From: Massilia terrae
Lineage (GTDB): Bacteria; Pseudomonadota; Gammaproteobacteria; Burkholderiales; Burkholderiaceae_D
Direction of reading: 5' to 3'
Length of the DNA: 64,000 nt
Assembly (NCBI RefSeq): GCF_024753145.1
Contig: NZ_JANUGU010000004.1
Location: forward strand, 186,001 to 250,000
In this document: positions 36,071 to 45,618 of the stretch, piece after piece
How the letters are laid out: every line of letters starts with the position of its first letter
How positions within the stretch are numbered: position 1 is the stretch's first letter
The notes under the pieces: generated by a model
Databases searched by the model: none
Seen by the model: only the letters and a program-made list of their open reading frames with translations
Told to the model about the DNA's origin: nothing
Position numbers and translations under genes: made by a program

Positions 36071-36733
36071 TTAATCGATAGCCCGGCGGGGAACGGAGAA
36101 GGCATCGCCGGCGAGCGCACGCGCCGCTTGCAGCGTGCGTTTGGCGACCAGCGCGTCCGCTGCCAGCATCAGCAAGGCAGGCAGCTGCGTGGGATGCGCC
36201 GCCAACGCGCGCAACATCGGCGCCAGCGCGACCTCCCCGCTGCTCAATCCCGCGAGAACACAGGAAGGTACTGTGCGCCACGCAGGATCGGCGATGGCGC
36301 GCAGCGCGACAAAGGGCGTGCCCAGGCTCCGCGCCGCCAGCGCCGCCCGGTGCGACTCCATGTCCACCGCGCGCGCACCGAGCCGCCACAAGCGCACCTT
36401 GTCGGCCGCTTCGCTGCACGGCCGCGCCGCGCCGATCAGTGCGCCGCCGTGCGCATACGGCAGCATCCGCCGCAGCGCCGCCAGCCACTGCCGGTCGGCC
36501 TCGACGATGCCCGCGGGCGTCTGCACCGCATCCGGCAGCAGGCAGTCGCCCGGCCGCAGCGCTGGGTCCAGGCCACCGGCGCAGCCGAAGCTGATGATCC
36601 CCGCGCACACGCCCAGCTTGCGCAAGGCCTCATCCGGCAAGCCCAGCGCACGCACCACGCGCACGCGTGGCCCGGCGGCGATCGCGGCCTCGAAGGGCAA
36701 GCCGCACACCGCGATGACCTCGGCCTCGCGCAT
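36071..36733 (-). CDS. hpnG: Adenosylhopane nucleosidase HpnG
   Basis: 220 residues, nucleoside phosphorylase fold. GCAGGLDPALRPGDCLLPD and the RAVDMESHRAAL segment with the substrate Glu are present. It removes adenine from adenosylhopane to give ribosylhopane. The ATG shares its A with the hpnF stop (TGATG), so translation is coupled. The frame stays open far into hpnF, but no alignment supports a longer protein; the start at 36733 gives the family N-terminus (EVIAVCGLPFEA). Confidence 0.92.
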   Translation of the reverse strand: MREAEVIAVCGLPFEAAIAAGPRVRVVRALGLPDEALRKLGVCAGIISFGCAGGLDPALRPGDCLLPDAVQTPAGIVEADRQWLAALRRMLPYAHGGALIGAARPCSEAADKVRLWRLGARAVDMESHRAALAARSLGTPFVALRAIADPAWRTVPSCVLAGLSSGEVALAPMLRALAAHPTQLPALLMLAADALVAKRTLQAARALAGDAFSVPRRAID

Positions 36734-38703
36734 CACATGCCGAAGGCAACCCGGCGGCTGCCCTGCTGCCTGAGATTGCGGTAGCGCGCCAATGCCCACA
36801 GCGGAAAATAGCGCGCGTAGCCGTGGTAGCGCAGGTAGAACACGCGCTCGAAGCCGGTCGCTGTGTGGTAAGGCTCGTCCCACAGCCCGTCCGCGCGCTG
36901 ATGCTCCAGCAGCCAGCGCACGCCGCGCGTTGCCGCTTCCTGCCCCGCCGCGCCGCCCGCCATCAGACCGAGTACCGCCCACGCGGTCTGCGACGGCGTG
37001 CTCGGCGCGCCGCAATAGCCAACATGGTCGAGCGCATAGCTGCTGCCGTCTTCGCCCCAGCCGCCGTCCTCGTTCCGCACCTCCGCCAGCCAGCGCAGCG
37101 CACGCGCCACCGGCATGCTGTCGTGGCGCAGGCCAGCCGCGTTGAGGGCGCACAGCGCGCTCCAGGTGCCGTACACGTAGTTCATGCCCCAGCGCCCGTA
37201 CCAGCTGCCGTCGCGCTCCTGCTGGGCCAGCAGCCACGCCAGCGCGCGCGCCGCGTGGGAACGCCGGCGCGGCGCGCCGTGCAGCTGCGCCAGCATCGAC
37301 AGGCAGCGCGCCGACACGTCGGCCGTCGGCGGATCGAGCAGCGCGCCATGGTCGGCGAACGGGATGCTGTTCAGGTAGTACTGCGTGTTGTCCGCCTCGA
37401 ACGCGCCCCAGCCGCCGCACCGGCACTGCATTCCCGCGACCCACTCGTCGGCGCGCGCGATGGCCGCCGCATCGTCGAAGTGGCCGAGCGCGGCCGCGCG
37501 GTCCATCGCCATCGCGACCACCGCGGTATCGTCCACGTCCGGGTAGTGCGGATTCGCGTACTGGAAGGCCCAGCCGCCCGGCCGCAGGCGCGGACGCCGC
37601 ACCCGCCAGTCGCCCGGCGGGTCGAGCACCTGCAGGGGGCGCAGCCACACCAGCGCGCGTCCGGCCGCCGCACAAGCGCGCGGACTACCCTCCTCCAGCA
37701 GCGCATGGCACATCAGGGCCGTATCCCATACCGGCGACAGGCAGGGCTGGCAGTAGGCCTCCGCGCCGCGCTCGACCAACAGCCGGTCGATTGCGCCGCG
37801 CGCCGTCGCCAGTTGTTCGCGCTGGCCGAGCGCGTCGAACATCAGCGCCGCATTGACCATCGCCGGGAAGATCCCGCCCAGCCCGTGCTGGCCATTGAGG
37901 CGTTCGGCCACGAATGCGGACGCCGCCTCGATCGCCCGCTGGCGCAAGGCCCGCGCCAAGACCGGCTCAAGACGCCGCAACTGCGCGTCCACCGCGCGAA
38001 ACAGCGTGAACCACAAGCGGCCCTGGTGCGGCGCGCGCGGCGCCATGCGCAGGCCTTGTGGCGAATCGAGGAACAGCTCGTCGATCCGCACGCCGCGCGG
38101 GTTTCGCGCGCGCGGACGCAGCGCGGCCAGCACCAGCAGCGGCACCAGCACCGTGCGCGTCCAGTACGACACCTTCGACAGGTGGAACGGCGACCAGCGC
38201 GGCAGCAGCACCAGCTCCACCGGCATCGCCGGCGCCGCCTCCCACGGCACCTGGCCGAACAGCGCCAGCAGGATGCGCGTGAAGACGTTACAGCGCTCCG
38301 CACCGCCATGGGCACGGATCGCCATCCGCGCGCGCGCCATGTGCGGCGCGGCCGGCGAGTCACCGGTCATCTTCAGCGCGAAGTAGGCCTTGACGCTGGC
38401 GCTCGGGTCGTACGGACCGCCGTTCAGCAGCGGCCAGCCGCCGTCCGCGCCCTGGATGCGGCGCAGATAGCGCGCGATGCGGGCCTCCAGCGCGCGGTCG
38501 GCTTGTTCGCCGAGGTAGTGCACCATCAGCACGTACTCCGCCGGGATGGTGGCGTCGGCCTCGAGCTCGTACAGCCAGTGGCCGTCCGGCCGCTGGTCGG
38601 CCAGCACGGCATCGAGAGCGCGCTCGACCGCCTCGCGCAGCGCGATCGCTTCTTCTTGCGCCGCGCGCGCGGGCCAGGGCGTGGGCAGGTCGGGAAGCCG
38701 CAT
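36733..38703 (-). CDS. hpnF: Squalene-hopene cyclase
   Basis: 656 residues. Cyclises squalene to diploptene and diplopterol at the membrane. The acid catalyst is the DVDD motif (about 386-389, in YPDVDDTAVV). Several QW repeats are readable, such as QRDGSWYGRWG and NEDGGWGEDG. The N-terminal QRPDGHWLYELEADATIPAEYVL segment is typical. It lies 18 bp behind dxs and overlaps hpnG, forming dxs-hpnF-hpnG. This enzyme commits the pathway; a paralogous shc elsewhere cannot be excluded. Confidence 0.96.
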   Translation of the reverse strand: MRLPDLPTPWPARAAQEEAIALREAVERALDAVLADQRPDGHWLYELEADATIPAEYVLMVHYLGEQADRALEARIARYLRRIQGADGGWPLLNGGPYDPSASVKAYFALKMTGDSPAAPHMARARMAIRAHGGAERCNVFTRILLALFGQVPWEAAPAMPVELVLLPRWSPFHLSKVSYWTRTVLVPLLVLAALRPRARNPRGVRIDELFLDSPQGLRMAPRAPHQGRLWFTLFRAVDAQLRRLEPVLARALRQRAIEAASAFVAERLNGQHGLGGIFPAMVNAALMFDALGQREQLATARGAIDRLLVERGAEAYCQPCLSPVWDTALMCHALLEEGSPRACAAAGRALVWLRPLQVLDPPGDWRVRRPRLRPGGWAFQYANPHYPDVDDTAVVAMAMDRAAALGHFDDAAAIARADEWVAGMQCRCGGWGAFEADNTQYYLNSIPFADHGALLDPPTADVSARCLSMLAQLHGAPRRRSHAARALAWLLAQQERDGSWYGRWGMNYVYGTWSALCALNAAGLRHDSMPVARALRWLAEVRNEDGGWGEDGSSYALDHVGYCGAPSTPSQTAWAVLGLMAGGAAGQEAATRGVRWLLEHQRADGLWDEPYHTATGFERVFYLRYHGYARYFPLWALARYRNLRQQGSRRVAFGM

Positions 38704-38721
38704 GGCTGCACTCCTCGACCC

Positions 38722-40590
38722 TTAACCGTTACTGACCGCCAGCCGCGGCTCTTGCGTACCGAAGCGCTGCCGGATCGACGCCACGATGCCGCCGGCGTCC
38801 AGCCCCAGGTCCGCCAGCAGCGCGGCGCGCTCGCCATGCTGGATGAAGCGGTCGGGCAGGCCGAGCATCAAGAGCGGCCGCGTGAGCCCGGCCGCCGCCA
38901 GCGCCTCCGCCACCGCCGCGCCGGCGCCGCCCATCACGCTGCCCTCCTCCACTGTCACCAGCCGCGCATGCTCGCGCGCCAGCCGCGTGACCAGCGCCAC
39001 GTCCAGCGGTTTCACGAAGCGCATGTTGACTACCGTGGCGCCCAGCTCGGCGCCCGCGGCCACGCTCGGCGCCACCATCGAGCCGAACGCAAGGATGGCG
39101 ATGCCCTCGCCACGGCGCCGCACTTCCGCCGTGCCGATCTCGATCGAGGACAGCTCGTGCCCGATCGCCACGCCCGGTCCCGCGCCACGCGGATAGCGCA
39201 CTGCCGCCGGGCCGGGATAGTGGAAGGCCGTGGTCAGCATCCGCCGGCACTCGTTCTCGTCGGACGCCGCCATCAGCACCAGGTTCGGCAGGCAGCGCAT
39301 GTAGGCGACATCGTAATTGCCGGCGTGAGTGGCGCCATCCGGCCCCACCAGCCCGGCGCGGTCGAGCGCGAAGGTGACGTCCAGGTTCTGCAGCGCCACA
39401 TCGTGCACCAGCTGGTCGTAGGCGCGCTGCAGAAAAGTGGAGTAGATCGCCACCACCGGCTTCATGCCTTCCGTCGCCAGCCCCGCGCCGAAGGTCACCG
39501 CGTGCTGCTCGGCGATGCCCACGTCCGCGTAGCGCTCCGGGAACTGCTGGGCGAAGCGCACCATGCCCGAGCCTTCGCGCATGGCCGGCGTGATGCCCAC
39601 CAGCCGGCGGTCGGCTGCCGCCATGTCGCACAGCCAGTCGCCGAACACCTCGGTGTAGGTGGTGCGGCCTGGCGCCGGCACGATGCCCACGCTGGGGTTG
39701 AATTTGCCGGTGCCGTGGTACAGGATCGGATCGGCCTCGGCCAGCTCGTAGCCGCAGCCTTTGCGCGTCACCACGTGCAGGAATTGCGGCCCATGCAGCG
39801 CGCGGATGTTCTGCAGCGTCGGCACCAGCGCGTCGAGGTCGTGTCCGTCGATGGGCCCGATGTAATTGAAGCCGAACTCCTCGAACAGCGTGGCCGGCGG
39901 CGCCACCATGCCCTTGGCGTGCCCTTCCAGCCGGCGCGCCAGCTCGACCACCGGGGCCGGCAGCACGGTGCGGCCGACGTTGCGCGCCGCCGCGTGGAAG
40001 CGGCCCGACATCAGCCGCGCCAGGTAGCGGTTGAGGGCGCCCACCGGCGGCGAGATCGACATGTCGTTGTCGTTCAGGACCACCAGCAGGTCCAGGTCGT
40101 GCGCCACGCCGGCATTGTTGAGCGCCTCGAAGGCCATGCCCGCGCTCATCGCGCCGTCGCCGATCACCGCCACCGTCTTGTGGTTCTCGCCCTTCAGCCG
40201 CGCCGCGCGCGCCATGCCGAGCGCCGCCGACACCGAGGTCGACGAGTGCGCCGTGCCGAAGGTGTCATACCGGCTTTCGTCGCGCCGCGGGAAGCCGGAC
40301 AGGCCGTTCGCCTGGCGCAGCGTGTGCATGCGCGCGCGCCGCCCGGTGAGGATCTTGTGGGGATAGGTCTGGTGGCCGACATCCCACACCAGCCGGTCGC
40401 GCGGCGTGTCGAACACGTAGTGCAGCGCGATGGTGAGTTCGACCGTGCCCAGGTTGGACGACAGGTGACCGCCGGTGCGCGACACCGAATCGAGCAGGAA
40501 CTGGCGCAGCTCGTGCGCCAGCGGGACCAGCTGTTCCGGCGCCAGCTGGCGCAGCTGGGCCGGATCGTTGATTGCCTCGAGTAGCTTCAT
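38722..40590 (-). CDS. dxs: 1-deoxy-D-xylulose-5-phosphate synthase
   Basis: 622 residues. First and rate-limiting step of the MEP pathway: joins pyruvate and glyceraldehyde 3-phosphate with thiamine diphosphate. [18 protein letters not shown] is the ThDP motif; HPSSTVE-type N-terminal His is in [16 protein letters not shown], and the transketolase-like [15 protein letters not shown] is present. It heads dxs-hpnF-hpnG, so isoprenoid supply is coupled to squalene cyclisation. A possible -10 (TAGAAT, 40705-40710, minus strand) lies 115 bp upstream within a near-palindrome. Confidence 0.95.
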   Translation of the reverse strand: MKLLEAINDPAQLRQLAPEQLVPLAHELRQFLLDSVSRTGGHLSSNLGTVELTIALHYVFDTPRDRLVWDVGHQTYPHKILTGRRARMHTLRQANGLSGFPRRDESRYDTFGTAHSSTSVSAALGMARAARLKGENHKTVAVIGDGAMSAGMAFEALNNAGVAHDLDLLVVLNDNDMSISPPVGALNRYLARLMSGRFHAAARNVGRTVLPAPVVELARRLEGHAKGMVAPPATLFEEFGFNYIGPIDGHDLDALVPTLQNIRALHGPQFLHVVTRKGCGYELAEADPILYHGTGKFNPSVGIVPAPGRTTYTEVFGDWLCDMAAADRRLVGITPAMREGSGMVRFAQQFPERYADVGIAEQHAVTFGAGLATEGMKPVVAIYSTFLQRAYDQLVHDVALQNLDVTFALDRAGLVGPDGATHAGNYDVAYMRCLPNLVLMAASDENECRRMLTTAFHYPGPAAVRYPRGAGPGVAIGHELSSIEIGTAEVRRRGEGIAILAFGSMVAPSVAAGAELGATVVNMRFVKPLDVALVTRLAREHARLVTVEEGSVMGGAGAAVAEALAAAGLTRPLLMLGLPDRFIQHGERAALLADLGLDAGGIVASIRQRFGTQEPRLAVSNG

Positions 40591-40819
40591 CAGTGCCTCC
40601 GCACGATGCCTGCGCCGGTGCGGGCGCAGCCAGCGGCCCGTGCAGCGTTCGGCATCTTACGGATGGGACGGCATGCGACCGGGCCGATGGTAAGTCAGGA
40701 GATCATTCTAGAACGATCACCGGCCGCAGGCACGCCGAGCTTACTCAAGCGTGCAGGCAAGAGCACCGGGGCAAATGAGGTGCGGAAGCGGCGCCCGCCG
40801 TGCGCCGCCCGCGCGGCCT

Positions 40820-41254
40820 TCAGGACAGGTCGCGCTTGTGAGGAAGGTCGGTCTCCGCGCTGCCGCTGGCGGACGGCGAAGCCACGTGGTGCTGGATCTC
40901 CTCCACCGTCTTCAGCGGTCCGAAGCGGTCGATGATTTCCTGCGCATGGGCGCGCTGTGTATCGTCGGTGACGTCGACCGTGACGACATAGCCGCCGCGC
41001 CGCACCACGTCGCCGTACAGGTCGCTGTGGGTCGAGGAATTGCCGGCGCCGAGCAGGCCGGTGAACAGTGCGCCGATCTTGTAGTTGACCGAATTCGGGT
41101 CGGTGTGCGGCGCCGCGGCGCGGTCGCGCGGCGGGATTTCGTGGTCGGGGTTCAGCTGGACCTGGGTCCACGAGAACTCGCCCGCCAGCAGCGCGTTCTT
41201 GGCGCTGAACGCGGGTTGGAACTCGCCGAACACCCCAATGACTGTCGTGCTCAT
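40820..41254 (-). CDS. Small protein of general-stress type, unknown function
   Basis: 144 residues. Opens VIGVFGEFQPAFSAKNALLAGEFSWTQVQLNP and later has GALFTGLLGAG (glycine-rich, hydrophobic) and VVRRGGYVVTVDVTDDTQRAHAQEIIDRFGP. This order (flavo-like start, Gly-rich middle, then GGxxVTV and a distal Ala/Gln helix) resembles the YflT / general stress protein 17M domain, seen in many hypothetical proteins of soil bacteria. The match is by eye and weak. AGGAAG precedes the ATG. It stands alone between dxs and atpC. Confidence 0.55.
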   Translation of the reverse strand: MSTTVIGVFGEFQPAFSAKNALLAGEFSWTQVQLNPDHEIPPRDRAAAPHTDPNSVNYKIGALFTGLLGAGNSSTHSDLYGDVVRRGGYVVTVDVTDDTQRAHAQEIIDRFGPLKTVEEIQHHVASPSASGSAETDLPHKRDLS

Positions 41255-41342
41255 GATGAACTTCCTGTCGAAATCCGGGCAAACCGCCCGTGATGGCTAA
41301 AGTGTAGACCTTGCAGCGGTACCTTGTCGCCGCGCACTTGAA

Positions 41343-41777
41343 TTACCCCCTGTGGCGCTCGCGCAGGCGGTTGATCGCCTGCAGCTGGGCGATCGCCTCG
41401 GCCAGTTCGGCCTGCGCTTTCGCGTAATCGATGCGGCCGGTGCTGTTGGCCAATGCTTCCTGGGCCTGCTTGCGCGCTTCGCTGGCTTTCGCCTCGTCCA
41501 GGTCGCGCCCGCGGATCGCGGTTTCGGCCAGCACCGTCACCACGTCCGGCTGCACGTCGAGGATGCCGCCGGCGACGAACACCAGCTCCTCGCCGCCGTC
41601 ATCCGGCAGCCGGATCCGCACCGAGCCGGGCCGGATGCGCGTGATCAGCGGCGTGTGCAGCGGATAGATGCCCAGTTCGCCCGATTCGCCGGGCAGCGCC
41701 ACGAACTCCGCCTCGCCCGAAAAGATTTCCTCCTCGGCCGAGACCACGTCCACGTGGATGGTTTTCGCTTGCGCCAT
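41343..41777 (-). CDS. atpC: F1 ATP synthase epsilon subunit (orphan pair with atpG)
   Basis: 144 residues: [45 protein letters not shown] and the C-terminal two-helix part [18 protein letters not shown], which closely match canonical betaproteobacterial epsilon. In the complex epsilon bridges gamma and the c-ring and can block ATP hydrolysis. AGGAGG lies 5 bases before ATG 41777, inside the atpG stop; a GTG one codon earlier is too close to that site. atpD, which normally stands between gamma and epsilon, is missing, so this is not the complete operon. Confidence 0.9.
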   Translation of the reverse strand: MAQAKTIHVDVVSAEEEIFSGEAEFVALPGESGELGIYPLHTPLITRIRPGSVRIRLPDDGGEELVFVAGGILDVQPDVVTVLAETAIRGRDLDEAKASEARKQAQEALANSTGRIDYAKAQAELAEAIAQLQAINRLRERHRG

Positions 41778-41787
41778 CACCGCCTCC

Positions 41788-42657
41788 TCACACCGCCGCC
41801 GCGCCCGCCACGATCTCCGAGATCTCCTTGGTGATCGCGGCCTGGCGGCTCTTGTTGTACACGAGATTCAGTTCGTCGATGACATTGCCCGCATTGTCGC
41901 TGGCCGACTTCATCGCCATCCGGCGCGCCGATTGCTCCGACGCCATGTTCTCGGCCACGGCGCGGTAGATCATCGATTCCACGTAGCGCGACAGCAGGTC
42001 GTCGATCACGGTCTGCGGGTCGGGCTCGTACAGGTATTCCCAGCGATGGCCCATCATGTCAGGGCGCAAGTGCTCGGCGGCCAGCGGAATCAGCTGTTCG
42101 GCCACCGGCAGCTGGGTCATGGTGTTGACGAAGCGCGTGTAGAACACGTGGACTTCGTCGATGTCCCCGGCCAGCTGGGCGTCGAGCAGCACCTTGATCG
42201 GGCCGATCAGGCGGTCCAGGTGCGGCGTGTCGCCCAGGTGCGCGGCCTGGGCCACGACCCGCGCGCCGATGCGGTTGAGGAAGCTGAGTCCCTTGCCGCC
42301 GATCGCGACCAGCGAAATGCCGACGTGGCGCTCCTCGTATTCGCGCAGGCGCAGCGTGAGCAGGCGCAGCACATTGGTGTTCAATCCGCCGCACAGGCCC
42401 TTGTCGGTGGTCACCAGCACCAGGCCGACGTTCCTGACCTCGTCGCGCTTGACGATGAAGGGGTGGCGGTATTCGGGATTGGCCTGCGCCAGGTGGCCGG
42501 CGATGTTGCGGACCTTGGTGGCGTAGGGACGCGCGGCGCGCATGCGCTCTTGCGCCTTGCGCATCTTGGACGCGGCGACCATTTCCATCGCCTTGGTGAT
42601 CTTGCGCGTGTTCTCCACGCTGCGGATCTTGTTGCGGATGTCCTTAAAGCCGGGCAT
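41788..42657 (-). CDS. atpG: F1 ATP synthase gamma subunit (orphan pair with atpC)
   Basis: 289 residues. N-terminal coiled-coil [35 protein letters not shown] and the C-terminal helix [27 protein letters not shown] are the two conserved ends of gamma, the rotating shaft. The protein looks intact. It is followed 10 bp later by atpC with no room for atpD; atpA is not upstream either. The pair may be a duplicated remnant or a second set that uses the main complex. High similarity to the canonical sequence implies that it is not the N-ATPase type. Confidence 0.9.
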   Translation of the reverse strand: MPGFKDIRNKIRSVENTRKITKAMEMVAASKMRKAQERMRAARPYATKVRNIAGHLAQANPEYRHPFIVKRDEVRNVGLVLVTTDKGLCGGLNTNVLRLLTLRLREYEERHVGISLVAIGGKGLSFLNRIGARVVAQAAHLGDTPHLDRLIGPIKVLLDAQLAGDIDEVHVFYTRFVNTMTQLPVAEQLIPLAAEHLRPDMMGHRWEYLYEPDPQTVIDDLLSRYVESMIYRAVAENMASEQSARRMAMKSASDNAGNVIDELNLVYNKSRQAAITKEISEIVAGAAAV

Positions 42658-42857
42658 GCCAGTCCCTTGGTTGCGGATGTCCCTGCAACAGATTGTAGGA
42701 GCGTCGGCGTCGGAACGGCGCGCGGCTTGTCAATCCGACCACGTGTCTTCTCGTCCAACCGTCCATTGGTGCGCTCATTCGAAAGCGCATAATGGTCCGC
42801 GGAGCTGAGGACGCTGATGGGCGCCCTCCCCGTTGACATCAATCGCAAGGAGGTCCC

Positions 42858-43106
42858 ATGGGCAAGCTGGATCAGGAAGACCGCAATGACATCTCCACCC
42901 AACATTTCGCTTTCCCGAAGCAACGCAAGGAACCGCTGGAAGACGCCAGCCACGTGCGCAATGCCATCGCCCGCTTCGACCAGGTCGATGGCGTGACGGA
43001 CCAGGAAAAGGACGAGGCGTGGAAGCGGATTCGCAGCGCGGCGAAAAAATTTAACGTGGAAATGAGCGAGGCCGACTGGCGAGAAGTCGGGAAGAAAAAG
43101 AAATAG
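42858..43106 (+). CDS. Small DUF6582-like protein
   Basis: 82 residues, strongly charged: FAFPKQRKEPLEDASHVRNAIARFDQVDGVTDQEKDEAW then KKFNVEMSEADWREVGKKKK. A consensus of this type recurs in soil and plant-associated bacteria; function unknown. AAGGAGG with 5-base spacing gives it the strongest ribosome site in this part of the window, so it is probably well expressed. Divergent from atpG with 200 bp between. It has no signal peptide or membrane helix. Confidence 0.75.
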   Translation: MGKLDQEDRNDISTQHFAFPKQRKEPLEDASHVRNAIARFDQVDGVTDQEKDEAWKRIRSAAKKFNVEMSEADWREVGKKKK

Positions 43107-43202
43107 CGTAGCGCGATCAATCGCTCGTCGCCGCCTCCTCCGGCTGCGCCACGCCGACCGGGACGCGGCAGGCCGGCCGCGCCCCGTCACCTACCTTTCA
43201 GA

Positions 43203-44276
43203 TCAGAAGCGGTGCCGCAAACCCGCCGTGAACTGGCGGTTGCCGGTGCCCGGCTCCTCGCTGTTGCCCTCGGTGTAGGCCGCGCCATTGTGGTTGCGGA
43301 TCAGCGCATACGAGGTGTAGACATCGGTACGTTTCGAGAACGCATATGCATAAGCCAGGCCCATCTGCTGCGCGTCCTGCTTGCGCGTCGTGCGGTCATC
43401 CAGGCGCACATAGCTGAGCGTCCAGGTGCTCACCCCCATCGGCACCGATGCGGCCAGCAGCAAGGCGCGGCTGTCGGTCGATGAGACCGGCGTCGGCCCG
43501 CCGTACACGGCCGTGCCATTCGGCAGCGGATTGCTGTTCAGCCCCTTGTTCACTTGGTAGCCCGCATAAGCGCGGAACGGACCGAAGTCGTAGTTCGCGC
43601 CGGCCAGCCAGTTGCGGGCCGGATCGGTGTCGTGCAACGTGGCGGTATCGTTGTTCTTGTGATGGAACGCGATGCGCGCATTCAGCGGCCCGCTGGTGTA
43701 GCCGAACGAACCGCCGAAGGCCCGGTTGGCCGCGCTGTTGCCCGGCACTTCGCCTGCGACATACATCACGTCCCCGCTCCAGCCATGGTAATCCGCGCTG
43801 TGGAACAGCACTGAGTTGCCAGTACGGAAGCCAGTCGAGGACATCAGGTTGTTCGAGCGGATGATGCCGTTGCGCAGCGGATCGACGACGACGTTGAGCG
43901 TGGTGAACAGCGGCGTATCCTGCAAGCCCGCCGATACCGAACCCAGCCGCGTGCGCAGGCCGACCGCGGTATTGCGCCCGAACAGCGTATTGCCCTGCGT
44001 CGAGCTGCCGGTGTCGCCGTGGATGCCGCCTTCGAGCACGAAGAAGGCCGCGAGATCGTCACTGATCTGTTCGGTGCCGCGGAAACCCCAGCGGCTCTGG
44101 GTCGCCATGCCGCTGGTGACGCGGGTCGAGGTGCCGGCGATGCCGCCGTGGTCGGACGAGACGCCGAGATCCATCACCCCATAAAACGTGACGTTGGACT
44201 GTGCCTGTGCAACTGCGCTGGCAAAGGTGAGCAGCGAGGCTGCGATAACAATTTTCTTCACAATGTTTCTTTCCAT
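43203..44276 (-). CDS. Omp32-type general porin, gluconate module
   Basis: 357 residues. Signal peptide (KKIVIAASLLTFASAVAQAQ) then the porin start SNVTFYGVMDLGVSSDHGG; RWGFRGTEQISDDLAAFFVLEGG is the typical early strands, and the chain ends GLRHRF with the terminal Phe needed for BAM insertion. A trimeric 16-strand barrel is expected. It follows the MFS transporter gene by 2 bp, suggesting that it admits the same sugar acid. GTG at 44261, with GGAAAG seven bases before it, is a possible alternative start giving 352 residues. Confidence 0.88.
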   Translation of the reverse strand: MERNIVKKIVIAASLLTFASAVAQAQSNVTFYGVMDLGVSSDHGGIAGTSTRVTSGMATQSRWGFRGTEQISDDLAAFFVLEGGIHGDTGSSTQGNTLFGRNTAVGLRTRLGSVSAGLQDTPLFTTLNVVVDPLRNGIIRSNNLMSSTGFRTGNSVLFHSADYHGWSGDVMYVAGEVPGNSAANRAFGGSFGYTSGPLNARIAFHHKNNDTATLHDTDPARNWLAGANYDFGPFRAYAGYQVNKGLNSNPLPNGTAVYGGPTPVSSTDSRALLLAASVPMGVSTWTLSYVRLDDRTTRKQDAQQMGLAYAYAFSKRTDVYTSYALIRNHNGAAYTEGNSEEPGTGNRQFTAGLRHRF

Positions 44277-44278
44277 TC

Positions 44279-45586
44279 TCAGATTGCGGTGACAGGTTCG
44301 GCTTGTGCTTCCGGTTCGGGAACCGGCTCGATCTTTCCGAGCACAAAGACAAAGCAGAAGATGCCGACCACGAGAATGACGCCCGCGACGAAGAAGGCAT
44401 TGGTGAAGGAATTGGTGGCGCCGACGATCATGCCGGTGATAATCGGGGCAGCCGCGCCCATCAGGTTGTTCGCGAAATTCATGATGCCGCCGATGGTGCC
44501 CGCGCCGCCTTTCGGCGCGATCAGGGACGGCAGCGACCAGCCGACCGGCGCCGCCGAGGCCAGGCCGCCCAGCGCGATCGAGATCCAGAAGATGGCCCAG
44601 ACCGGATCCGTGGTCTGGGTGGCGCCGAACACGGCCAGGCCGAACAGCATGCCGATCACCAGCACGCTCTTGCGCACCACGGACTCATCCTTGCCGCGCG
44701 CAATCAGGTGGTCGATCAGCCAGCCGCCGACGAACAGGTCGGTGGCGGTGGCGAAAGCCCAGGGGATGGCCGCGAAGCCGGCCGACTTCAGGATGCTCAT
44801 GTGCATCGACTGCACCAGGTAGCCCGGCAGCCAGGTCAGGAACAGGTAGAAGGAATAACCGTAGGCGGCGAAGCCGATGGTCAGGCCCCAGACCTTGGTC
44901 TTGGTGAGCAGGTAGCCCAGCATGCCCAGCGCGCCCGCCTCCGACGGGCCTTCCGGCGCGCCGCCGCCATCCTTGATGTACTTGTGTTCCGCTGTCGACA
45001 GCTTCGGATCGGCGCTCGGGTCGCGGTAGATGAACAGGAAGGCGAAGAAATACAGGAAGCTCAGGAAAGCCGTCAGCCCGAAGCCCCAGCGCCAGCCGAA
45101 GGCGACCACGGTGACCGCCACCAGCGGCACCCCGATCACGTTGGAAAATTTGGCGGCGGCATCGAACAGCGCCGTGGCCATTGCCCGCTCGCGGCGTGGG
45201 AACCAGTAGCCGGTCGCTTTCGAGCTGACCGGGAATGCGGGCGCTTCCGCCACCCCGAGCAGGACGCGGGCGATGAAAATGCCGGCGAAGCCGCTGGAGA
45301 AGGCGGTGATGGTCGAGGCGATGCCCCACAGCAGCGCGCCCCAGCGGCCGACCTTGGTCGGGCCAAAGCGGTCGAGCACCATGCCGACCGGGATCTGCAG
45401 CACCGAGTAGGACCACGCGAAGGCGCTGAACAGCAGCCCGAGCTGCACCGGGGTCAGCTTGAATACATCCTGGATCTGCGGCGCGGCGACCGACAGGCCG
45501 ATGCGGTCGATGTAATTGATCAGCACGCCGACGCCGAGCAGCGCGCCGATGCCCCAGCGGCGCCGCGGGATGGTGGGGGATGTCAT
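44279..45586 (-). CDS. MFS sugar-acid transporter (ACS family)
   Basis: 435 residues with twelve predicted membrane helices. GVLINYIDRIGLSVAAPQIQ in helix 1 and RVLLGVAEAPAFPVSSKA in helix 4 are typical of the anion:cation symporter family, which takes up glucarate, galactonate, hexuronates and related acids with protons. Located between gntK and a porin, it most likely imports gluconate or a close relation, by context. AGGAGA five bases before the ATG is the ribosome site. It is not of the GntP type usual for gluconate. Confidence 0.9.
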   Translation of the reverse strand: MTSPTIPRRRWGIGALLGVGVLINYIDRIGLSVAAPQIQDVFKLTPVQLGLLFSAFAWSYSVLQIPVGMVLDRFGPTKVGRWGALLWGIASTITAFSSGFAGIFIARVLLGVAEAPAFPVSSKATGYWFPRRERAMATALFDAAAKFSNVIGVPLVAVTVVAFGWRWGFGLTAFLSFLYFFAFLFIYRDPSADPKLSTAEHKYIKDGGGAPEGPSEAGALGMLGYLLTKTKVWGLTIGFAAYGYSFYLFLTWLPGYLVQSMHMSILKSAGFAAIPWAFATATDLFVGGWLIDHLIARGKDESVVRKSVLVIGMLFGLAVFGATQTTDPVWAIFWISIALGGLASAAPVGWSLPSLIAPKGGAGTIGGIMNFANNLMGAAAPIITGMIVGATNSFTNAFFVAGVILVVGIFCFVFVLGKIEPVPEPEAQAEPVTAI

Positions 45587-45618
45587 GTTGTCTCCTGAAT
45601 TGTAATTATGATGAAAGT

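Noticed and set aside
36071..37675. A possible HpnF-HpnG fusion because the hpnG frame stays open for 300 codons
   Set aside because: The upstream part is out-of-frame squalene cyclase DNA; the TGATG overlap gives a normal separate hpnG.
36823..40584. A 1253-codon open frame on the plus strand
   Set aside because: It is the antisense shadow of hpnF and dxs in high-GC DNA; the minus-strand proteins have clear motifs and the frame is full of Arg, Ala and His with no domain.
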